Assembly: GCA_009363175.1 (NCBI GenBank)
Contig: CP045205.1
Coordinates: 4,092,001-4,156,000 of the forward strand
Source of the DNA: Citrobacter telavivensis
GTDB lineage: Bacteria > Pseudomonadota > Gammaproteobacteria > Enterobacterales > Enterobacteriaceae
Direction of reading: 5' to 3'
DNA: 64,000 nucleotides
Every line of letters begins with the position of its first letter. Within the stretch, counting starts at the first letter, position 1. Below, in pieces: positions 8,603 to 16,521 of this stretch. The position numbers and the translations under genes were made by a program. Below the pieces are notes generated by a model that ran no database searches, had not been told where the DNA came from, and saw only the letters and a list, made by a program, of their open reading frames with translations.

Positions 8603-9868
8603 ATGCCCGTCACGACAGGTGTTATCGCCGACGACTTTACTGGCGCAACGGATATAGCAAGTTTTATGGCTGAGCAAGGCTGGCGAGTCGCACTGCTGCC
8701 CGGTATGCCAGACGCCGCACAGCCGTGGAATGAAGAGGTCGACGCGATTGTCATCTCGCTTAAAAGCCGTTCTCTGGCGGCTGACCAGGCCATCGATCAA
8801 TCATTACGCTGCTGGCAATGGCTGCACAACACAGCCGGTGCGCAGCAGATTTACTTCAAATATTGTTCCACCTTTGATTCCACCCCTGCCGGTAATATCG
8901 GTCCGGTCAGCGATGCGCTGATGGAAGCCATGCACACGCCGTACATCATTCACTGTCCTGCCCTGCCGCAAAACGGACGGACAGTGATCCACGGCCATCT
9001 GTTTGTGAATGGCGTATTGCTGAACGAATCCGGCATGGAGAAACATCCGCTCAACCCGATGACCGACGCGAACCTGATTCGACTGCTTGCGGCACAAACC
9101 CCCCGTACCGTCGGACGCATCGATCTCAGCACGATTCAAAGAGGTGTGGAAGCGGTCACTCACGCCCTGGACAGCTGTCAGTCTGAAGGTGTACGCCACG
9201 TGATCGTGGATACGTTCAGTGAAGCCGATCTGCAAACTCTCGCTCAGGCCTTGCGTCATACGCCGCTGCTGGCGGGCGGTTCCGGTCTGGGCGGTGCACT
9301 GGCCGCGTGCGCCACCCCGCAGCGTGGACAGGAGGCGGCACATCCTTTCCCGCAGCCTGCAAAAACGGTGGTCTTTTCCGGAAGCTGTTCCACCATGAGC
9401 AACCGCCAGGTGAATCGCTATAAAACGCGGGCCGCGTCCCGTTTACTCGACGTGGCGCGCTGCCTGGCAGACGCAGAAGATTACAGCGATGAGCTGTCGC
9501 TGTGGGCGATGGCGCATGTCGATGACGCGCTCGCCCCGCTGATTTACGCCACCCAGCCGCCGGAAGCACTAAAACGCATTCAACAGGAGTATGGCGAGCA
9601 GCCTGCCAGCCGGGCGATTGAACATACCTTTGCCAGACTGACGGCCAAACTGCAGGCTGCAGGTGTGAACGGTTTTATCGTTGCGGGCGGCGAAACGTCC
9701 GGCACCGTAGTGGAAGCGTTGCAGGTATCGCGACTGGCGGTCGGTAAAGCCATCGCCCCCGGCGTCCCCTGGGTGTTTTCCGCCGAACCACCGTTAGCGC
9801 TGGCATTGAAGTCAGGCAACTTCGGTGATGAAGAGTTCTTTTTTACCGCGCAGGAGTACACATCATGA
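8603..9868 (+). CDS. otnK: Four-carbon acid sugar kinase (OtnK/DtnK, DUF1537)
   Basis: A 421-residue ATP-dependent kinase of the DUF1537 family, which phosphorylates 3-oxo-tetronates at the 4-hydroxyl. The N-terminal substrate domain begins VIADDFTGATDIA, and the C-terminal nucleotide domain carries VFSGSCSTMSNRQ and IVAGGETSGTVVEAL. The product would be decarboxylated by the aldolase-fold OtnC encoded next (ATGA overlap at 9865-9868). Together with OtnI downstream this is the known Otn/Dtn/Ltn tetronate pathway layout; which epimer is used cannot be told from sequence. Confidence 0.9.
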   Translation: MPVTTGVIADDFTGATDIASFMAEQGWRVALLPGMPDAAQPWNEEVDAIVISLKSRSLAADQAIDQSLRCWQWLHNTAGAQQIYFKYCSTFDSTPAGNIGPVSDALMEAMHTPYIIHCPALPQNGRTVIHGHLFVNGVLLNESGMEKHPLNPMTDANLIRLLAAQTPRTVGRIDLSTIQRGVEAVTHALDSCQSEGVRHVIVDTFSEADLQTLAQALRHTPLLAGGSGLGGALAACATPQRGQEAAHPFPQPAKTVVFSGSCSTMSNRQVNRYKTRAASRLLDVARCLADAEDYSDELSLWAMAHVDDALAPLIYATQPPEALKRIQQEYGEQPASRAIEHTFARLTAKLQAAGVNGFIVAGGETSGTVVEALQVSRLAVGKAIAPGVPWVFSAEPPLALALKSGNFGDEEFFFTAQEYTS

Positions 9869-10284
9869 ACCCGCTTACCGAACAGCAACTCCGCGAACAG
9901 CTGGTGCATTATGGCCGCTCTCTGTTTATGCGCGGCTTCAGCAGCGGCGGCTCGGGCAACCTGAGCGTAAGGCTGCCGGACGGCGGCTATCTGGTCACAC
10001 CGACCAACTCCTGCCTGGGAGAGCTGGACGCCGCCACGCTCAGTAAACTGGATGCCAACGGCGTTCACCTGAGTGGTGATAAGCCATCAAAAGAGGTGCC
10101 TATGCACCTGGCCTGGTATCGCCATCGTCCGGCCTGCGGCGCGGTGGTCCATCTGCACTCGCCGTGGCTGACCGCCCTTTCCTGTCTGCCGTGCAGCACG
10201 CCGGAAAACTGTCTTCCGCCGTTAACGCCGTACTACGTGATGCGCGTCGGGCAGTTGCCGCTTCTGCCCTATTTCAAACCTGGT
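9865..10284 (+). pseudogene. otnC: otnC 5' part, 3-oxo-tetronate 4-phosphate decarboxylase, split by prophage
   Basis: The first 140 codons of a class II aldolase-fold protein. They include GSGNLSVRL, SKEVPMH (catalytic Glu) and the zinc ligand pair HLH in VVHLHSPW. The reading frame is intact to FKPG and then runs into phage DNA, ending at a chance stop at 10321-10323. The remaining 74 residues, starting HEGIAS and containing the third zinc His in LLANHGP, lie at 42102-42326. Joining the halves restores a protein of about 214 residues, the normal family length. The separated N-part lacks a full metal site and is presumably inactive. Confidence 0.93.
10280..10284. repeat. 5-bp target site duplication, left copy (CTGGT)
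   Basis: CTGGT directly abuts the phage terminal TG and recurs after the phage terminal CA at 42097-42101. Removing one copy and the phage restores the otnC frame. Five bases is the duplication length made by Mu. Confidence 0.93.
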
Positions 10285-10349
10285 TGCCGCGCGCCAATCA
10301 AATCGCGACACATTGACAAATAACATTGGATCGCCTGCGTGATCGTGAT
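10285..10349. other. Prophage right end (attR side)
   Basis: The 65 bp between the phage terminus and the end of the invertase gene hold no gene. The motif ATTGGATCGCCTGCG at 10325-10339 recurs in related form near the other end (41893-41910, reverse strand), so it is a candidate transposase-binding site. No com/mom genes lie here, unlike Mu. Confidence 0.6.
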
Positions 10350-10904
10350 TTATATGTCAGACGCTGGAAACTTTTTATACAGCGTAGAAATTCCAACATC
10401 ATAGATGATTGCTACACGCTGCCGCGTTTCTCCCGCAGCCAACAGTCTTCCTGCTTGCGCCCATTGTTCAGGCGTTAATTTTGGTCTCCTTCCACCTATT
10501 CGTCCTTTTTCGCGAGCTGCGGCAAGACCAGCAAGGGTTCTCTCGACAATAAGCTCACGCTCCATCTCTGCCAGTGCGGACATGATGTGGAAAATAAACC
10601 GTCCCATCGGACTCGATGTGTCGATGCTGTCTGTGAGACTGCGAAAGTGGATGCCGCGCTACCGCAGCTCATCGACCAATAACACGAGGTTGCGCATACT
10701 CCGTCCCAACCGATCCAGTTTCCAGACTACGAGTGTATCTCCCTCTTTCAGAGTGCGCAGGAGCTTTTTTAGCGCTGGTCTATTAGCAATTGTTCCGCTC
10801 ATTTTTTCCTCAAAAATCTGTTCACATCCTGACCGTTTAAGAGCTTCCCTCTGGAGATCAGTGTTTTGGTCATTTGTTGACACCCGTACGTAGCCAATTT
10901 GCAT
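10350..10904 (-). pseudogene. gin: Gin-family DNA invertase interrupted by TAG
   Basis: A serine recombinase of the Gin/Hin/Cin group, 184 codons. The N-terminal catalytic domain starts MQIGYVRVSTNDQNT with nucleophile Ser9. After residue 81 (LLVDELR) an in-frame TAG (10659-10661) stands where Gin has Glu in GELRERGINF. The same frame then continues with RGIHFRSLTDSIDTS, the oligomerisation helix and the HTH (RRPKLTPEQWAQAGRL, YDVGISTLYKKFP). GAG to TAG is a single-base change. Without an amber suppressor the truncated product lacks the dimer helix and DNA-binding domain, so the fibre switch should be frozen. It is transcribed beside the invertible segment, as in Mu. Confidence 0.93.
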
Positions 10905-10969
10905 AAATTTTAATCACTCTGTCGTGTGTAGTAATGGTGATTTTATCGGCATATTAATGAGGCTCTAAA

Positions 10970-10995
10970 GCCTCTTAAACGTTGGTTTGGGAACA
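10970..10995 (+). repeat. Candidate gix-like recombination site, left
   Basis: A 26-bp imperfect dyad with half-sites around CTTAAAC and TTTGGGAA, centred on 10982-10983, immediately upstream of the silent fibre cassette. It matches the inverted copy at 12487-12512 at about 17 of 26 positions, and crossover at the central TT keeps the fibre frame open. The exact limits are inferred. Confidence 0.65.
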
Positions 10996-11343
10996 GCGGC
11001 GCTGCGGGATGTCGGAACAGGGGAAAACCAGATACCTGATATGTCGGCCTTTAGTTATTTGACCCCCGGTGCTGGACAGCCAGGCTACACATTCTTACCG
11101 AATGGCATTTTATTGCAGTGGGGGACAATCCTGCCGTCTGCCAGTGATATATCAACATCGTTTCCTATTCTTTTCCCTACAACTATTTTTGCCGTATTAG
11201 CGACATCGGGGTATACCGCTGGGGCAGGAACAACAGGAGTGTCTTCTATAGGCGCAGCAATTAATCCATCTGTTCGCGGCTCGTTTGTATCACGTAATAC
11301 CAGTCCGACGCTGGGTGGACGATTTCTTGCCATAGGAAACTGA
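10987..11343 (+). CDS. Alternative tail-fibre C-terminal cassette S' (silent orientation)
   Basis: About 118 codons without a normal start or ribosome site: the first codon is TTG and the frame is closed just upstream at 10966. It begins GTAALRDVGTGENQIPDMS like the variable part of S, then diverges, keeping the tip motif LPNGILLQWG and ending FLAIGN. It should only be made after inversion fuses it to the S constant region. The product would be an alternative receptor-binding tip, changing host range. Confidence 0.85.
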   Translation: MGTAALRDVGTGENQIPDMSAFSYLTPGAGQPGYTFLPNGILLQWGTILPSASDISTSFPILFPTTIFAVLATSGYTAGAGTTGVSSIGAAINPSVRGSFVSRNTSPTLGGRFLAIGN

Positions 11344-11344
11344 T

Positions 11345-11761
11345 ATGAAAATTTACTATTACAGCCCAAGCGAAAACGGCTTTATGCCGGGTAATGAAAA
11401 AGGCAAATACGTAAATGCCGGGACATGGCCAGGTGATGCCGTTGAGGTGGATGAGGCGACGTTCGCCACCTTCACCCAGACACCACCAGAAGGAAAGATG
11501 CTGGGGGCTATAGATGGTTTGCCAGCATGGGTTGATCTCCCACTACCAACGCGAGAAGAAGCTATCGCGACAGCAGAGCAGAAAAAATCAGAGTTACTGA
11601 TTGCTGCACAGGCCACGATCATAAACTGGCAGAGCAAACTACTCTTGGGAGTCATCAGCGATGATGAGAAGACCAGCCTGATAGCCTGGCTGGCCTATAT
11701 TGATGCACTGAACTCTGTTGATACTGCCAATCCTAACTGGCCAGATCCTCCGGAAGCGTAG
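11345..11761 (+). CDS. Alternative tail-fibre assembly chaperone U' (Tfa family)
   Basis: A 138-residue Tfa-type protein (KIYYYSPSENGFMPG at the start; PPEGKMLGAIDGLPAWVDLPLP in the middle; C-terminal NWPDPPEA). Tfa proteins help fold and trimerise their partner fibre and may stay on the tip. It starts directly after S' and converges on U with a 29-bp overlap at the stop ends. It is probably not expressed in the present orientation. Confidence 0.88.
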   Translation: MKIYYYSPSENGFMPGNEKGKYVNAGTWPGDAVEVDEATFATFTQTPPEGKMLGAIDGLPAWVDLPLPTREEAIATAEQKKSELLIAAQATIINWQSKLLLGVISDDEKTSLIAWLAYIDALNSVDTANPNWPDPPEA

Positions 11762-12167
11762 GCCATTCGGGTTTTGCTGTATCGACACGCATCAGTAAGA
11801 CCCGATATTTTTTCCAGTCAACCAGCGCGTTAGTCTCCTCATCCGTCGCAATACCGGCGTCAACAGCATCCTGTCGCCAGGCAATTTCAGAATCTGCGTT
11901 AGCCTTCAGATTCAACTTAATTGCTTCTGCGGCGGCTATTTTTTCCTCATATGTTGGGAGAGGAATATCAACCCATGCTGGCATGTTATCAACAACACCC
12001 CGCACTTTGCCTTCAGGCGGCTTCCCGTTAAATTCAGCCACAACAGAATCATCAATATCAATTAAATCACTAAGGTCATCCCATGACGATTGATAAGCAG
12101 GGAGTATTTCAATCGGGAAAAACGCGTTATATTTTGCTGACCATTTATATTTATTCATTTTATTCAC
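11733..12167 (-). CDS. Tail-fibre assembly chaperone U (Tfa family), active orientation
   Basis: A 144-residue Tfa protein sharing with U' the core PPEGKxxGxxDxxPAWVDxPLPTxEE and the DTAxPxWP end, but with a different N-terminus (MNKYKWSAKYNAFFPIEI) that would suit its own fibre. The start overlaps the end of S by 8 bp, showing translational coupling. It is presumably specific for the S tip now joined to the constant region. Confidence 0.9.
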   Translation of the reverse strand: MNKMNKYKWSAKYNAFFPIEILPAYQSSWDDLSDLIDIDDSVVAEFNGKPPEGKVRGVVDNMPAWVDIPLPTYEEKIAAAEAIKLNLKANADSEIAWRQDAVDAGIATDEETNALVDWKKYRVLLMRVDTAKPEWPTLPEDLAS

Positions 12168-12807
12168 CTATGCAGAACCAGTTAAATCGCACCTGCGCAC
12201 CCGCACGACGAAAGAAAAACGATGTTTTTGATAACGAGTTATCGTCCTGGAGAACGTAGGCAATAGATCCCGCATCAGCACTGGTCCCTGATAGAGACAT
12301 AATTACTCGCCCTACTGAAATCGGGAAAGGAACCGGAAAATTTATGGTCCCTGTTGTTGCAGAGCCAGTGTAAGTCCCCCACTGCAATAATTTCCCGTTT
12401 GGTAATTGGCTCCATCCTGAGCCAGCACCAAAGCTGGACATATCCGGTATCTGATTTTCGCCAGTGCCGACATCTCTTTTCGCGGCTTCTCCCAATTGAA
12501 GGTTTGAGAGAGCCGTTGCAATCGCCTCTGGACCATCCTGAGCGATGTCTCCGAATGGATTATTGCGTTGCAGGAACAACATGCCGAGTGCAGCCAGTAA
12601 TTGCGTACTGTCCATTTTGTCAGGGGAAATCCCTGCGGTTCTGACAACATTAAGCAATTCGCTCTGAACGATGTTAAACCAGTCGGGGCCGGGGTACGTC
12701 GGAGGGGTTCCATTACCACCTTCAGTAAAGAACAGTTCAGCCTCACTGGTGACAGGGGACGGTTGTGGCATAACCGGAACACCGGTCGAATTATCTACGT
12801 GAAACAT
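12160..12807 (-). CDS. Tail fibre protein S (short), constant plus variable region
   Basis: A 215-residue fibre: constant part of about 103 residues (SEAELFFTEGGNGTPPTYPGPDWFNIVQ, baseplate-attachment type), then the crossover site, then the variable tip containing RDVGTGENQIPDMS, LPNGKLLQWGTY and the end FNWFCIGE. The fibre is much shorter than the roughly 500-residue Mu S, so it may be a tip-like spike rather than a long fibre. The gene overlaps the end of gp48 by 1 bp and U by 8 bp, in the order gp48-S-U as in Mu. Confidence 0.9.
   Translation of the reverse strand: MFHVDNSTGVPVMPQPSPVTSEAELFFTEGGNGTPPTYPGPDWFNIVQSELLNVVRTAGISPDKMDSTQLLAALGMLFLQRNNPFGDIAQDGPEAIATALSNLQLGEAAKRDVGTGENQIPDMSSFGAGSGWSQLPNGKLLQWGTYTGSATTGTINFPVPFPISVGRVIMSLSGTSADAGSIAYVLQDDNSLSKTSFFFRRAGAQVRFNWFCIGE
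12487..12512 (-). repeat. Candidate gix-like recombination site, right (inside fibre S)
   Basis: The inverted partner of 10970-10995, with core around CAAACCTTCAATTGGGA on the minus strand, centred on 12499-12500 within codons 102-105 of S. It marks the constant/variable junction of the fibre. Confidence 0.65.
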
Positions 12808-13397
12808 CAGTTATCTCCTGAAGAATAAAAATATTCGTATGCTGTACCGCCGAGGCGATATTTAGTCAGCACACACTCCAGCTCTCTGGCGCGTTCGCTA
12901 AGAAGTGGTGTCATGACATTATCGATACAGGTAAAGCGTCCACCTTTGATGTCGAGTACATCAATCTGTAAAGTCCAGCGATAACGGGCCGGGTAAAGGG
13001 GATACATGCAGCTACGCATGCAGTGATGAGGAAGAATGACGGTGACCCGGATAGTAAACCCAAGCGCTGCGGCTACCGCTTCAATCTGCCACGGGGCAAG
13101 CCCCCCTTTACGATGATATTTCTCCACAACAGCCCGACGTCGGTCTTCTACAGTTCCGCTTAACTGCCCACACTCTGGTAGTTCAAGGTATTTTTCCCAT
13201 TCCTCCAGCAGCAGGAATGTTGTCTCTGGCCGCATCTCCGGAAGCAGGCTCTCTGCATCAAATTCCGTCTGACTTAAACGTCTGGCTAACGCCCGTAAAA
13301 AACGGTTTAAATCTCCGTCTTCATCCCGTGACCAGGCTTTACCACGCGGCATGATCTGCCATAAAGCACCCAGCCATTCATCTACGCTGTGGGCCAT
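12807..13397 (-). CDS. Baseplate/tail protein gp48 family (DUF2313, YmfQ-like)
   Basis: A 196-residue protein with the family's conserved start (EWLGALWQIMPRGKAW...FLRALARRLSQ) and the block ELPECGQLSGTVEDRRRAVVEKYHRKGG. In Mu it is gp48, a component at the baseplate periphery near the fibre. It overlaps gp47 by 16 bp and abuts S, in Mu order. Confidence 0.9.
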   Translation of the reverse strand: MAHSVDEWLGALWQIMPRGKAWSRDEDGDLNRFLRALARRLSQTEFDAESLLPEMRPETTFLLLEEWEKYLELPECGQLSGTVEDRRRAVVEKYHRKGGLAPWQIEAVAAALGFTIRVTVILPHHCMRSCMYPLYPARYRWTLQIDVLDIKGGRFTCIDNVMTPLLSERARELECVLTKYRLGGTAYEYFYSSGDN

Positions 13398-14458
13398 GTC
13401 AGTTCCCCGATAGTGATAAGTTCATTCTGATCGCAGGGAATGTCAGCAGTCAGATTCAGTGTGTAATCGGTCACACCAGATGCTGTGCCGATTGCAGTCC
13501 TGATTGCTGAAATGGGTAGCGTATGCCCAGGTTGCAGCGTCTTCTGGAGCGTCAACAGACGAGACTGGACAGCCTTACGCGTAGCGGGCGTATCCGGCGT
13601 TATGTCAATAATCATATCGACCGGGCGAAGTACCAGCTCAACGGGCCATACTTCTATTCCGCCTGGTTTGCCAACCCATACACCAGTTGCCGGGTCGGGA
13701 TGACGGAAAAGATAATCCTCCATATTTTTCCGGTCCTGATATCCGGGGGTAATCACTGTACGATCGTCATAAACCCATGCCAGCCCGATTGTGCATGGGC
13801 CATGCCAGGCATCAAATGCCCATGCCCGACTTACGCCAGCCATTTCACGTGCCCAGATAACATAATCATGCACCGCGCCGCCAACGGGTGGATTGCGCTT
13901 ACGAAATAAAAGCCGGTCAAGAAGTTCAGCGACAGGTTCAATATCTGCACCTCCCGTGATGCCTCCCGTTCCCGTTGAACCGATGCTCTCCACACCGGGA
14001 ACGGGGGATAACAGTGTCAGACTCTCACCTTCAGGAAGGTTTCCGGATACGCCGGCATCGCTTGCCTGAATGGTTACTGTCATCACACCATCCACAGGAA
14101 CTCCGGAAGCCGTCACGGCATAAACAACACCGGAAGCGGTCTGCATCTCCGCATCCTCCGGTAATGGCGTGGTCCCTTTAAATACAGCCGGCCCCTTCGC
14201 AAACGCGGACTGTTTTCTTATGACGCCTTCACTGGCCGCAGTTTCGATAATGGTTTCATCATCAGATTTAACGGACGGAATAATCTGGTCTTTGATCCAG
14301 CTCTGGTGGTCGTATAAATCACGCACCTGATTACTGAATGAGGTATTAAGTGCCTTCTCAACACCTACTGGTGGAAGTTTTTGCAGCCCCAGTTCAAAGG
14401 CAATATCTTTTTCGCCGTCAGTAATAAGTTTGCGCAGTGCGGGAACGTTATAAGTCAT
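13382..14458 (-). CDS. Baseplate wedge protein J-like (Mu gp47)
   Basis: A 358-residue baseplate J-family protein, the wedge component of contractile tails. Visible are the N-terminal FELGLQKLPPVGVE region, the central beta-rich part with GITGGADIEPVAELLDRLLFRKRNPPVGGAVHDYV, and a C-terminal domain with LVLRPVDMIIDITPDTPATRK. It overlaps gp46 (11 bp) and gp48 (16 bp). Confidence 0.93.
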   Translation of the reverse strand: MTYNVPALRKLITDGEKDIAFELGLQKLPPVGVEKALNTSFSNQVRDLYDHQSWIKDQIIPSVKSDDETIIETAASEGVIRKQSAFAKGPAVFKGTTPLPEDAEMQTASGVVYAVTASGVPVDGVMTVTIQASDAGVSGNLPEGESLTLLSPVPGVESIGSTGTGGITGGADIEPVAELLDRLLFRKRNPPVGGAVHDYVIWAREMAGVSRAWAFDAWHGPCTIGLAWVYDDRTVITPGYQDRKNMEDYLFRHPDPATGVWVGKPGGIEVWPVELVLRPVDMIIDITPDTPATRKAVQSRLLTLQKTLQPGHTLPISAIRTAIGTASGVTDYTLNLTADIPCDQNELITIGELTWPTA

Positions 14459-14900
14459 TAGCGGTGGACTCCCAGCGTTTACTTATTTCAATCCGGAGCG
14501 TTGTTTTATCCGGGCGGGTAAGGATGACAATAAAATTAATCCGATCACTGCCGCTTATCGTGGCCGTCACCGTTGCATTACGTGCATATCCGGAACGTAA
14601 AAGAGGCTGCATGGAGAGCAGCGCATAATCTTCCACTCGCATTCTGACGGTTTCCGTCAGTTTTTCGCGGTCCAGTAGCCAGAGTTTTGACCCCCACGGA
14701 TAATCACTGAAGGTGTCACCGGGCCAGCCTCGCGGGTCAGATGAATTATCGGGGATAATGTCATCGGTATCAGCACGGACGTCTGTAAAAAGACAAATCA
14801 GAACCAGTGTGACCATACCTTCATCACGCGATAAACCATCATGGTTAATTGTCAGTTCACCTCTGGAGAGTTGATTATTCCAACTGATACCAATAGTCAT
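14448..14900 (-). CDS. Baseplate protein gp46 family
   Basis: A 150-residue protein with the gp46-family features DDIIPDNSSDPRGWPGDTF and WLLDREKLTETVRMRVEDYA. It corresponds to T4 gp25-type wedge proteins of contractile tails. It is coupled to both neighbours by short overlaps. Confidence 0.9.
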   Translation of the reverse strand: MTIGISWNNQLSRGELTINHDGLSRDEGMVTLVLICLFTDVRADTDDIIPDNSSDPRGWPGDTFSDYPWGSKLWLLDREKLTETVRMRVEDYALLSMQPLLRSGYARNATVTATISGSDRINFIVILTRPDKTTLRIEISKRWESTANDL

Positions 14901-15439
14901 TTCATCTCCGATGTTTTTTCGTCATCTCCGTCAATATGGAAATGCTCAAGCACAGATTTACCGGCAACCTGAATATCTTCTGTAAACTGGGTAGGGCCGT
15001 TAACTTTTAACTGTTTTGTAGTTATCTCAAACATATCGAGGACATCGTAATTAACCGATTTCCCTTTAACTTCGATAACGCCATTCTTTTTCAGGGTGAT
15101 ATATGACTGACCATCGCCGTGATATAACCTGACCTCTCCATCCTCCAGACCTTTAGGACGACAGCGCTTGTCTTCAACAGCGATTGCCACCAGTCCTTCT
15201 CGACGTCCCCCTACCGCCAGAATGAGTGCTTCTGAACCGACAGGCGGAACGGATGTCAGACCGTAATTCTGGAAACGCTCAACGTCATCATTGGTTGAGT
15301 CAGCCAGAGACTGGATCTGGAGATTCTGGCGACCAAGACTGTCGGTAACGATACGGACGACAGCTCTGTCAACGAGCAGCCGCAGCCGGCGTCCAATACC
15401 TTCAAGTGTGCGACCGATGTTTGCCGGATTCAGTCCCAT
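14897..15439 (-). CDS. Baseplate spike protein V-like (Mu gp45)
   Basis: A 180-residue central spike protein: OB-fold region with the conserved LQIQSLADSTNDDVERFQNYGLTSVPPVGSEALIL area, then a short beta-helical C-terminal stretch (EVKGKSVNYDVLDMFEITTKQLKVNG) typical of membrane-piercing spikes, ending HFHIDGDDEKTSEMK. The His pair in HFHIDG fits the iron-binding apex found in Mu gp45. That apex role is inferred from homology. Confidence 0.92.
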   Translation of the reverse strand: MGLNPANIGRTLEGIGRRLRLLVDRAVVRIVTDSLGRQNLQIQSLADSTNDDVERFQNYGLTSVPPVGSEALILAVGGRREGLVAIAVEDKRCRPKGLEDGEVRLYHGDGQSYITLKKNGVIEVKGKSVNYDVLDMFEITTKQLKVNGPTQFTEDIQVAGKSVLEHFHIDGDDEKTSEMK

Positions 15440-16521
15440 GTTGCCACCGTCTTTGCCTTTGATTTTTTGCCTTTCTTACCCGTTTTCTTCGTGCCGGTTT
15501 CAGGCATGTCCATTGATTCAGGAGGAACCAGTGTCAGAACGCAGATACGCCCGTTATCACCTTCAGTGAACGTCACGCTCTTAATCAGCCACGTGGCCTT
15601 CAGGTTCTGTATCGGGTCATCAATATCGACGAGTCTGTTTTTTTGCCATAACGGGCTGTCATCGCCATTTTCGCGCCACCCAGCCAGCGTGATTTCGGTG
15701 CTGTTGGCTTCGCCCATCATCCGGGCTTTGTACCATTCACCACGTGTACTCGCACCGCCGACGGTCAGGCTGTCTTCATTCACCAGGATTTTCGGGCGGT
15801 AGCGGTTGATATCACCATCATCAACAATGGTCTGACGTCCACCTGTCACTTTCGCTGGCTGAGCGTCCCATGTGCTTCCACCGGCACTGGACGTGCCTTT
15901 TACGATGTACTGGCTGTTTCGCTCTCGCCAACTGAACCGGCCACGGGCGGCAAGAATATTGGTCCCGAAAATCAGAGGAACGCCGGCACGCTTTGTTGAT
16001 GCACGGGTGATGATCAGATTACCCAGGCCATCAGCAGTAAGCAGAACGCCGCGTTGTTTAGCCAGGCGGTCAAGAAGATCGAAAGCGGTCTCTCCCTGTT
16101 CAAGCACCACGCTACCGAAGGTTTCACCAGTGTCAGTTTCACTGATAACACTGATGCCGTAGGGTTTGCAGATTTCCGTTGCCAGTTGCTCCAGTCGAAC
16201 ACCTTTCCACTGGCCGGACTTATGCACCACAGAGCTGTCAACAAGATCGCCGGTTTTATCCCGGCCCATGACGCGAATACTCATGTTCTCTGCGTCATAG
16301 CTGGGAATAAAATCATCGATATATCCTGTCAGAACCGTATCCTTTCCCAGCCTGACGATGCAGGGCATACCCTGCTTAATGATTCGCGGTGATGCTTCTG
16401 ACCATTGCGTGGTGACAGTGAGATCAAATTCGCCGGCAACAGCCTCCAGTGAGGAAGTGATGGACATCTCGGTCCATCCGTCCCACTGCTGGCCGTCAAC
16501 CTCAAGCACAACCATTTCCAT
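15430..16521 (-). CDS. Baseplate hub protein P (Mu gp44)
   Basis: A 363-residue hub protein of the gpD/T4 gp27 type. The N-terminus MVVLEVDGQQWDGWTEMSIT and blocks DTVLTGYIDDFIPSYDAENMSIRVMGRDKTGDLVDSS match this family. The C-terminus is lysine-rich (TKKTGKKGKKSKAK). It lies between N and the spike with overlaps of 1 and 10 bp. Confidence 0.92.
   Translation of the reverse strand: MEMVVLEVDGQQWDGWTEMSITSSLEAVAGEFDLTVTTQWSEASPRIIKQGMPCIVRLGKDTVLTGYIDDFIPSYDAENMSIRVMGRDKTGDLVDSSVVHKSGQWKGVRLEQLATEICKPYGISVISETDTGETFGSVVLEQGETAFDLLDRLAKQRGVLLTADGLGNLIITRASTKRAGVPLIFGTNILAARGRFSWRERNSQYIVKGTSSAGGSTWDAQPAKVTGGRQTIVDDGDINRYRPKILVNEDSLTVGGASTRGEWYKARMMGEANSTEITLAGWRENGDDSPLWQKNRLVDIDDPIQNLKATWLIKSVTFTEGDNGRICVLTLVPPESMDMPETGTKKTGKKGKKSKAKTVATWD

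Larger units (their letters stand above)
10983..12499. other. Invertible tail-fibre segment (G-segment equivalent)
   Basis: About 1.5 kb flanked by inverted gix-like sites holds two convergent cassettes: the variable end of fibre S plus chaperone U on the minus strand, and an alternative S' end plus U' on the plus strand. Both variable ends open with the shared block RDVGTGENQIPDMS. In the present orientation S/U is joined to the constant fibre N-terminus. Inversion would join S'/U' in frame. Confidence 0.88.

Noticed and set aside
10350..10607. A separate small HTH protein (85 residues) from the 3' half of the invertase frame
   Set aside because: It is the same frame as the invertase after the amber codon and lacks a ribosome site, so it is treated as part of the pseudogene.
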